This document shows positions 58,010-64,000 of a stretch of DNA of 64,000 nucleotides, piece by piece (position 1 is the first letter of the stretch; each line of letters opens with the position of its first letter). The notes beneath the pieces were generated by a model. That model had not been told where the DNA came from. It saw only the letters and a list, made by a program, of their open reading frames with translations, and made no database searches. Location of the stretch: NCBI RefSeq assembly GCF_000253115.1, contig NC_014145.1, positions 1 through 64,000 of the forward strand, read 5' to 3'. The stretch is from Thiomonas arsenitoxydans. GTDB taxonomy: Bacteria > Pseudomonadota > Gammaproteobacteria > Burkholderiales > Burkholderiaceae_C. Position numbers and translations under genes: made by a program.

Positions 58010-59797
58010 TTACAGCGCGTCGTGCAGCGCGCGGAAGGCGCCGCCCTGCCGCGCCAGCAACTCGGCGGGCGCGCCGGCCTCCACCACCCGGCCGGCTTCC
58101 ATCACCAGTACCCGGTCGACCGCAGCGGGCAGCGCGGCGATGCGGTGGCTGATCAGCAGCACGGTGCGGCCCTGCATCAGTTGCACCAGGTCGCGCAGCA
58201 GATCGCGCTCGGTCAGCGCGTCCAGGCCCTCGGTGGGTTCGTCGAGAATGAGCAGCGGCGCGTTGCGCAGCAGCGCGCGGGCGATGGCCACGCGCCGCGC
58301 TTGTCCGCCCGACAGCCGCATGCCGGCCTCGCCCACCCAGGTTTCATACCCCTCGGGCAGCGCGGCGATGAAGTCGTGCAACTGCGCCGCCTTGCACGCC
58401 GCGATCACTTCGTCCTCCGTGGCCTCAGGCTTGGCCAGCATGAGGTTGTCGCGAATGGTGGTGTTGAACAGATAGGTGTCTTGCGACACCACGGCGATGT
58501 GCGCGCGCAGCGCCTCGCCCGGCCAGGCGCGCAGGTCGTGGCCGCCGATGCGCACGCTGCCCTCCTGATAGTCCCAGAACCGCAGCAGCGCCTGCACCAG
58601 CGTGCTCTTGCCCGCGCCGCTGGGGCCGACCAGGGCGACGCGCTCGCCCGCGCGCAGCTGCAGGCTCAGGCCGTCGAGCGCCCAGGCCGCCTCGCCGCGT
58701 GCGCCGGGGTAGCGCAGCCGCAGGCCGTCGATCTCGACATCGGCGCGCTCCCACTGCGGCACGGGCATGTCGGCGGGCTCCTCCACCTGCGGCCGGGCGT
58801 CGAGAATGCCGAACACCCGCCGCGCCGCGGCCAAGGTCTCGCCCAGCATCTGCAGCGCCAGCGGCAGCGGCAAAACCGCCTCGAAACTGGAGAGTACGAA
58901 CAGCGCCAGCATCGGCAGTTCGGCCGGGGTGATGGACGCATCAGTCACCAGCGGAATGGCCAGCAACAGCGCACACCACATCGCCAGATTGGCCGACAGC
59001 CCGAGCAGCCCTTGTGACAGGCCGGTGGCGCGGCTGAGCTGGCGCTGCTGGCCGATCATGACGTCGGTCAGCGCGTCGATGCGCTGCGCCTGCCGCGCCG
59101 CCCCGCCATAAACCCGCAGCTCGCCCAGCCCCTGCAAGCCATCGACTGCGGCGCTGCGCAATTCGGCGCGCAGCGCAACCAGCCGCCGCCCCGGGCCATG
59201 CCCCAGGCGGAAGGTGAGCAGGGGCACGGCCACCCCGGCCAGCAGCAGGAACAGCAGGGTGGACGCCGCCACCCGCCCGCTGTAGAGCGTCATCATGCCC
59301 AGAATAAGCGCGCCGCCCAGCAGCGCCACGCCCACGGGCACGAGCACGCGCAGGTAGAGGTGGTTGAGCGCGTCGATGTCGCTGATGAGGCGGCTGCTCA
59401 GGTCGGCGCTGCGCAGCTCTTGCAGCCGCGCCGGGGCCAGCGGCTCCAGCCGTCGGTAGAACCACACCCGCAGTTCCTGCAGCAGCCGGAAGGTGGCTTC
59501 GTGCGTGATCAGGCGTTCGATATAGCGCCCGGCGGTGCGGGTGATGGCCATGCCGCGGATGAAGGCGGCCGGGGTGAAGTAATCCATCGCCGCGCCCACC
59601 AGGCCGACCAGCGCCATTTGCGCGATGAACCAGCCCGAGGCCGTCATCAGTGCCACATTGGCGAGCAGGGTGAGCAGCGCGGCGAGCGCGCCCCACAACA
59701 TCCAGTTGCGGTAGGGCGCAAACAAACCGACGAGCCGCTTCAAATCGGCGCGGGCCTGGGGCAGATCGAAATCGGGCGGCAGCGGGTTCCAGCGCAT
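58010..59797 (-). CDS. cydC: Thiol reductant ABC exporter subunit CydC
   Basis: Half of the CydDC exporter of glutathione/cysteine needed to assemble cytochrome bd and c-type cytochromes. The 595-residue protein has six TM helices and an ABC domain with GPSGAGKST, LSGGQARR and LLILDEPTEGLD. Its ATG shares one base with the cydD stop (TGATG), so translation is coupled. cydAB lies about 41 kb away. Confidence 0.93.
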   Translation of the reverse strand: MRWNPLPPDFDLPQARADLKRLVGLFAPYRNWMLWGALAALLTLLANVALMTASGWFIAQMALVGLVGAAMDYFTPAAFIRGMAITRTAGRYIERLITHEATFRLLQELRVWFYRRLEPLAPARLQELRSADLSSRLISDIDALNHLYLRVLVPVGVALLGGALILGMMTLYSGRVAASTLLFLLLAGVAVPLLTFRLGHGPGRRLVALRAELRSAAVDGLQGLGELRVYGGAARQAQRIDALTDVMIGQQRQLSRATGLSQGLLGLSANLAMWCALLLAIPLVTDASITPAELPMLALFVLSSFEAVLPLPLALQMLGETLAAARRVFGILDARPQVEEPADMPVPQWERADVEIDGLRLRYPGARGEAAWALDGLSLQLRAGERVALVGPSGAGKSTLVQALLRFWDYQEGSVRIGGHDLRAWPGEALRAHIAVVSQDTYLFNTTIRDNLMLAKPEATEDEVIAACKAAQLHDFIAALPEGYETWVGEAGMRLSGGQARRVAIARALLRNAPLLILDEPTEGLDALTERDLLRDLVQLMQGRTVLLISHRIAALPAAVDRVLVMEAGRVVEAGAPAELLARQGGAFRALHDAL

Positions 59798-61554
59798 CAG
59801 GCTTGCTCCTGAACAGCGGGCTCGTGGGCGCGCACCAGCCGGGCAAAGGCGCCGTCGGCCCTCAGCAGATCGGCGGGCGCGCCCTGTTCGATCACGCGCC
59901 CGGCTTCGAGCACCACCACATGATCGGCCTGCAGCACCGTGCTCAGGCGGTGCGCGGCAAGAATGACGCAGCGCTCTTTTGCCAGGGCCAGAATGGCCGC
60001 GCCGACCTGCGCCTGCGTCTGCGCGTCGAGCTGCGCCGTGGCTTCGTCGAGCAGCACCAGCTTTGCTGGCTTGAGCAGCGCCCGCGCCAGCGCCAGACGC
60101 TGCACCTGTCCGCCCGACAAGCCCAGACCGCGCTCGCCCAGCGGGGTGTCGTAGCCCTGCGGCAGCGCGGCGATGAAGTCATGCGCCTGCGCGGCGCGGG
60201 CGGCGCGCTCCACTTCGTCCTGCGGCGGGTCGGACTGGCCCAGCGCGATGTTGTCGCGCACCGTACCCTCGAACACATGCGGACGCTGCGGCACCCAGGC
60301 CACATGCCGCAGCCAGTCGGTGGCGTCGAGCGTGGTCAGTGGCGTTTCGTTCACCAGAATGCGCCCGGCCTCGGGTTGCACCAGCGCCATCAGCGCATGC
60401 AGCGCGGTGCTCTTGCCCGCGCCGCTGGCGCCCACCAGCGCGGTGAGGCCGCGCGGTAGGGCGGCAAAGCTCACCGCGTCGAGCGCGGGCGGCAGATCGG
60501 CGGCGTGGCGCACCGTCACGGCGTCAAAGCGAATCCGCACCTCTTGCCCCGCGTCCAATTTCTGCGTGCCGCCAGTGGTCTGGGCATGCGGCGGAATCGG
60601 GGTGTCGAGCAGCTTGAGCAGGTTTTGCGCAGCGCCGATCGCCTCCATGCGGGCGTGGTAGAAAGTGCCCATATTGCGCAGCGGCAGATAAAACTCGGGC
60701 GCCAAAAGCAGCACGAAAAAGCCGTTAAAAAACTGCATCTCACCGTAAAACAGGCGAAAACCGATAAAAACCGCCACCATCGCAATGCTGATGGTGGACA
60801 TGAATTCCAGCGCCACAGAAGACAGAAACGCCACCCGCAACACCTTCATGGTGCCGATGCGGTATTCCTCGGTGAGCGCAGCCACCACCTCGGCCTCGTG
60901 GCGGCTCACGCCAAACAGTTTGAGCGTGGTCAGCCCCTGCAGCGAATCGAGAAATCGCGCGCTCATGCGCGAGAGCAACTGCCATTGCTGCTGGTTGAGG
61001 GTTTCCGTGCCCTTGCCGATCAAAATCATGAAAATCGGAATCAGCGGCGCGGTCAACAACAGCACCAGGCCCGACACCCAGTCCTGCGGCAGCACGAACA
61101 CCAGAATCGACAGCGGCACCAGCGCCGTGAGCGACATATTGGGCAGGTAGCGCGCGTAATAGGCTTCGAGCGCGTCGATGCCGGTCACGATGGTGTTGGC
61201 GATGTCGCCGCTGGACTGGCGCGTGAGCCAAAGCGGCCCCAGCGCCTGCAGATGCTCGTAAAGACGTCCGCGCAAATCGCGCCGCACCTGCGCCGCGGCT
61301 TCGAAGGCCACGTTTTCAGCCGCTCGCATCAGCGCGAAACGCAGCGCAAAAATCGGCAGCATCGCCGCCAGATAACCCCACACATCGGCGAGATGCTGAT
61401 GATCGATGATGACCACCGACACCACCCGCGCCAGCAGCCAGGCCTGCACGATGATCAGCCAGCCGGCAAACAGCCCCAGCCCCACGGCGCGATTGAGCTG
61501 CGGGCGGATATCTTTTTTGCGGGCCTTGAGCCAGAGTTCTTCGGAGGTTGCCAA
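59797..61554 (-). CDS. cydD: Thiol reductant ABC exporter subunit CydD
   Basis: Partner of CydC. The 585-residue protein has six TM helices (for example VVSVVIIDHQHLADVWGYLA, MSLTALVPLSILVFVLP) and an ABC domain with GASGAGKST, LSGGQVQRLALA and LVLLDEATAQLD. The start codon at 61554 is TTG with no clear SD. The IS element begins only 17 bp upstream, so the original promoter has been displaced and expression may depend on the element or on read-through. Confidence 0.92.
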   Translation of the reverse strand: MATSEELWLKARKKDIRPQLNRAVGLGLFAGWLIIVQAWLLARVVSVVIIDHQHLADVWGYLAAMLPIFALRFALMRAAENVAFEAAAQVRRDLRGRLYEHLQALGPLWLTRQSSGDIANTIVTGIDALEAYYARYLPNMSLTALVPLSILVFVLPQDWVSGLVLLLTAPLIPIFMILIGKGTETLNQQQWQLLSRMSARFLDSLQGLTTLKLFGVSRHEAEVVAALTEEYRIGTMKVLRVAFLSSVALEFMSTISIAMVAVFIGFRLFYGEMQFFNGFFVLLLAPEFYLPLRNMGTFYHARMEAIGAAQNLLKLLDTPIPPHAQTTGGTQKLDAGQEVRIRFDAVTVRHAADLPPALDAVSFAALPRGLTALVGASGAGKSTALHALMALVQPEAGRILVNETPLTTLDATDWLRHVAWVPQRPHVFEGTVRDNIALGQSDPPQDEVERAARAAQAHDFIAALPQGYDTPLGERGLGLSGGQVQRLALARALLKPAKLVLLDEATAQLDAQTQAQVGAAILALAKERCVILAAHRLSTVLQADHVVVLEAGRVIEQGAPADLLRADGAFARLVRAHEPAVQEQA

Positions 61555-61571
61555 GATAGAGGTGCAGCTAG

Positions 61572-61588
61572 GAGTCTGGGCGGCAGAA
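61572..61588. repeat. Left terminal inverted repeat of the IS
   Basis: GAGTCTGGGCGGCAGAA; matches the right end with one mismatch. CTAG precedes it. Confidence 0.85.
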
Positions 61589-61728
61589 TTCCGTGAACCT
61601 GTGCCGGAGCGCCGATGCTGGGCGAGCGGACTGTTTTTCGGGCACGGTCGGCATGGCCGGTCGTCTCACGCCCCCGAGAGGGCAGCAGCGGGCGTGTTGT
61701 GCGGGGCGGCCTGTGCCCCCATTTCTGT

Positions 61729-63048
61729 TCAGGCGGGAACCAACGAGGCCATCCGCCGGAGGTTCAGTGCTGCGCAGACGAGTTTCCACTCGGCGCGTAC
61801 ACGCTCAAGGCCGCGCAGGCTGAACTGGCGGAACCCCAGCACGCTCTTGATCCAGCCGTTGGGCGGCTCGGCGATCCACTTGCGCTTGCGATAGGCGGCG
61901 CGTCCCGCGGCGGTCTGCATCTTCGCGGCCATGGCCGCGGTGTGCGGCAGCCGCGCGGCATCGATGGCCGCGTGCTGCTTGCCTTCGCGCCCCAAGGCCA
62001 CAACCAGATCGATCGGCGCATCGCGCAGGTTGTCCTCGCTGCGATAGCCCGCGTCGGCCAGACCCAGCGCGGGCAGCGCGCCCAGGTTCTCCTGGATCGC
62101 ATCGATCATCGGCAGCAGCCAGTTGGCATCGGGTGCCGTGTTGTCCAGTTCCGCAGCCACGATGATGTGCGCAGCCTCGTCCACCGCCGTCTGCGCGTTG
62201 TAGCTGGGGTCGAAGCCGCCGCCGGCGCGCTTCATGATGCGGCTGTCCGGGTCGGTGAAGTTCTCCTGCGCCTTGTCTTCGGGCACGCCGAAGTCGCGCT
62301 TGAACCGCGCACCGCGCCGCGGCTTCCCATCCGGCCCCCGGGGACGGCGATCATCATCGTCACTGCGACCACGCTGCGCGTCGGCTTCACGCTGACGCTG
62401 TTCCAGCCGCTGGCGCGCCTGCCGGATCGCATCGAGTCGCGCCTCGCGCCGCTCGATCTCGGCCGGGATGTCGAGTTCGGGCTCCTGCGCCTCGGCCTCG
62501 TCGGTGGCCTTGGCGCGCGCCAGCAGCGCGTCGATCTGCTTTTTCAGTTCGACCTCGGTGTGCTGCATGCGCGCATAGCTCATGGCCTTGTGGCGGCTCG
62601 CGTTGGCCTTGACCTTGGTGCCGTCGATGGCCACCGTGCCCAGCTTGACCAGACCCATCTCGCGCGCCAGGCGCACGACCTGCACGAACAGGTCCGAGAA
62701 TTCCTGGAGGTGCAGCGCACGGAAATCCCGGATCGTGCGGTGCTTGGGGAAGTTCCCTGCTGCCAGCATCCGGAACGCCAGGTCCTCGTGCAGCCGGCGC
62801 TCGATCTTGCGCGAGCTGAACACCCCGGTGGCGTAGCCGTACACCAGAACCTTGACCATCATCGCCGGATGGAAGGGCTGGTTGCGCGCTCCGCCACCCT
62901 CATAGCGCGCGTAGAACGCGCTCAGGTCCAGCGTGTCAATCGTGTCGTGGATGAAGTAAGCCAGGTGGCCCGGCGGCAGCCAGTCCTGCGGCGCCGCCGG
63001 CAGCAGCATCACCTGGTCCGGCTCATAGGGGCGGTAACTAGTGGGCAT
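61729..63048 (-). CDS. IS1182-family DDE transposase
   Basis: A 439-residue transposase. The N-terminal DUF772-type domain runs FYARYEGGGARNQPFHPAMMVKVLVYGY and FPKHRTIRDFRALH. The catalytic domain has Asp in VAIDGTKVKANAS, Asp in GLADAGYRSEDN and Glu in IAEPPNGWIKSVLGFRQFSLRGLERV. A charged Arg/Asp/Gln-rich insertion lies at about 200-260. The frame is intact, so the element may be active. Confidence 0.93.
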   Translation of the reverse strand: MPTSYRPYEPDQVMLLPAAPQDWLPPGHLAYFIHDTIDTLDLSAFYARYEGGGARNQPFHPAMMVKVLVYGYATGVFSSRKIERRLHEDLAFRMLAAGNFPKHRTIRDFRALHLQEFSDLFVQVVRLAREMGLVKLGTVAIDGTKVKANASRHKAMSYARMQHTEVELKKQIDALLARAKATDEAEAQEPELDIPAEIERREARLDAIRQARQRLEQRQREADAQRGRSDDDDRRPRGPDGKPRRGARFKRDFGVPEDKAQENFTDPDSRIMKRAGGGFDPSYNAQTAVDEAAHIIVAAELDNTAPDANWLLPMIDAIQENLGALPALGLADAGYRSEDNLRDAPIDLVVALGREGKQHAAIDAARLPHTAAMAAKMQTAAGRAAYRKRKWIAEPPNGWIKSVLGFRQFSLRGLERVRAEWKLVCAALNLRRMASLVPA

Positions 63049-63093
63049 GCCGTATTAACGCACGCCCACCGTCCTACGTCGACCTCAACAACC

Positions 63094-63110
63094 TTCTGCC
63101 GCCCACACTC
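63094..63110. repeat. Right terminal inverted repeat of the IS
   Basis: Reverse complement GAGTGTGGGCGGCAGAA; followed by CTAG at 63111-63114. Confidence 0.85.
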
Positions 63111-63301
63111 CTAGGGGTGCAGCGGAAGCAGTCAGCCGCAGAGAAGTCGCGGCGAAGCTCGCATATTAGAGGGCGCCGTCAAGGGATGGGTCGCGCCTCA
63201 GGTATTAAAGTTGACCGTCATCGGTCTGGTCGCAGAATGGACCGGCCTGCCCTCTCGCCAGCCTTGCACAACGCCAGGCAGCGTCTCACTCAGGAGCTTT
63301 C

Positions 63302-63751
63302 ATGGACGACAAACAGCCCCCCAGCGTCACCCTCAAGCAGATCAACGCCTACCAGTTCGACCTGCACTTTGCCGACGATCGCCCCACCATTCTGACCGAC
63401 GAGCCGCCGCCGCTGGGCGAGGGCGCGGGGCCGTCGCCCTCGCACCTGCTGCTCGCTGCCGTGGGCAACTGCATGAGCTCCAGCCTGTATTTCGCCCTGA
63501 GCAAATTCAAGCTCGACCCCAAGGGGCTGACCACCACCGCCACGGGCGAAATCGGCCGCAACGAAGCCGGTCGCCTGCGTGTGCTGTCCATCACGGTCGA
63601 TATTCGCATGGGCGCTGCCGCGCAAGGCATGGAGCGGCTCGACCGCGTGCTGATGCAGTTCGAGCAGTTTTGCACCGTGGGCGAAAGCGTGCGCCAGGGC
63701 ATTCCGGTGACGGTTTCGGTGTTCGACGGCACCGGGCAAAAACTCAAATAA
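63302..63751 (+). CDS. OsmC/Ohr family protein
   Basis: A 149-residue protein of the OsmC superfamily. One reactive Cys lies in AVGNCMSSSL and the second in FEQFCTVGESV. Relatives reduce organic hydroperoxides or act on sulfur compounds. The sequence suits the general OsmC group more than Ohr. AGGAGCTTTC precedes the ATG. It is divergent from cydD across the inserted IS. Confidence 0.88.
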   Translation: MDDKQPPSVTLKQINAYQFDLHFADDRPTILTDEPPPLGEGAGPSPSHLLLAAVGNCMSSSLYFALSKFKLDPKGLTTTATGEIGRNEAGRLRVLSITVDIRMGAAAQGMERLDRVLMQFEQFCTVGESVRQGIPVTVSVFDGTGQKLK

Positions 63752-63807
63752 CTGCGCAAAATGGCGGCTTTGCGGCTTTACTTTTTCCAATATCAGTCCA
63801 TACCGCC

Positions 63808-64000
63808 ATGACTGCCCACACTCCCGCCACGCCGCCCGCCGGCAGTTTTGCCGATCCGCGCGAAACCTGGAACGCCCGCTTCGCCAAGCCCGGGCTGCAC
63901 TACGGCGCCGAGCCCAACGCCTTTTTGGTGCGCGAATCCGCGCGTTTTGCGCCCTCCAGCCGCATTCTCAGCGCGGCCGACGGCGAAGGCCGCAATTCCA
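63808..64000 (+). CDS. Class I SAM-dependent methyltransferase, N-terminal part (cut by window end)
   Basis: The first 64 codons are in view. The start MTAHTPATPPAG leads to ETWNARFAKPGLHYGAEPNAFL and then SRILSAADGEGRNS. The YG.EPN.FL and DGEGRN blocks are those of TehB-like/UbiE-like methyltransferases with the SAM-binding acidic loop. It starts 56 bp after the OsmC gene. The rest lies beyond 64000, so the specific reaction cannot be named. Confidence 0.75.
   Translation, partial: MTAHTPATPPAGSFADPRETWNARFAKPGLHYGAEPNAFLVRESARFAPSSRILSAADGEGRNS

Larger units (their letters stand above)
61572..63110 (-). mobile_element. IS1182-family insertion sequence, apparently complete
   Basis: A 1,539-bp element with terminal inverted repeats GAGTCTGGGCGGCAGAA (left) and GAGTGTGGGCGGCAGAA (reverse complement of right), 16 of 17 identical. 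It is flanked on both sides by CTAG (61568-61571 and 63111-63114), consistent with a 4-bp target duplication. It holds one intact transposase on the minus strand. It sits between cydD and its former upstream region. No other copy is in this window. Confidence 0.9.

Overview
The window reads as the replication-origin region of a GC-rich betaproteobacterial (Burkholderiales-type) chromosome. It opens with dnaA-dnaN-gyrB, with DnaA boxes on both sides of dnaA. It also carries gene sets typical of that order: hpf-ptsN-hprK, bamE-dapB-exbB-exbD beside fur, a short HPF, UbiM-type hydroxylase, and EmrE/GloA/GmhB/PlsC/YgjP neighbours. A NAD-linked formate dehydrogenase, a bd oxidase, an Entner-Doudoroff cluster, a periplasmic DsrE-like protein and a YeeE/YedE pair would suit a sulfur-metabolising facultative chemolithotroph such as Thiomonas. 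That genus assignment is inference only. No rRNA, tRNA or CRISPR array was seen.

Layout. 1-5.8 kb: origin and replication genes, closed by a clear terminator. 6-11.6 kb: soluble molybdenum formate dehydrogenase (fused NuoE/NuoF-like subunit, FdsA, FdhD). 11.8-15.5 kb: glk facing edd-eda. 15.5-18.8 kb: cydAB followed by two small paralogous membrane proteins. 19.2-24 kb: DUF1840, a CDF metal exporter, a sterol-desaturase/beta-propeller pair and two small envelope proteins. 24-33.7 kb: PBP1A, glyQS, gmhB-plsC-ygjP and cardiolipin synthase. 33.8-36.6 kb: gloA, emrE and an exported DsrE-like/ModA-like pair. 37-42.6 kb: hpf-ptsN-hprK, fur, bamE-dapB-exbBD and a cytochrome c. 42.8-47.7 kb: a diguanylate cyclase, an MBL hydrolase, b561/PepSY under a Fur-like box and a FadL-type porin. 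47.8-53 kb: a four-gene YeeE/YedE operon beside a GlrK/QseG/GlrR-type sigma-54 system. 53-64 kb: pyrE, rlmJ, a flavin disulfide reductase, UbiM, cydDC with an IS1182-type element in its leader, OsmC and a truncated methyltransferase.

Four points stand out. (1) A consensus -24/-12 promoter and an upstream inverted repeat link the GlrR-like activator to the YeeE/YedE operon. (2) A modular GC-rich repeat family has a GGGCCGCCCC core and co-varying stem arms. One copy encodes the C-terminus of FdhD, and a related fragment sits in frame inside glyQ. (3) Two short paralogous membrane proteins follow cydAB. (4) A complete IS copy with matching CTAG flanks lies 17 bp from the cydD start codon.
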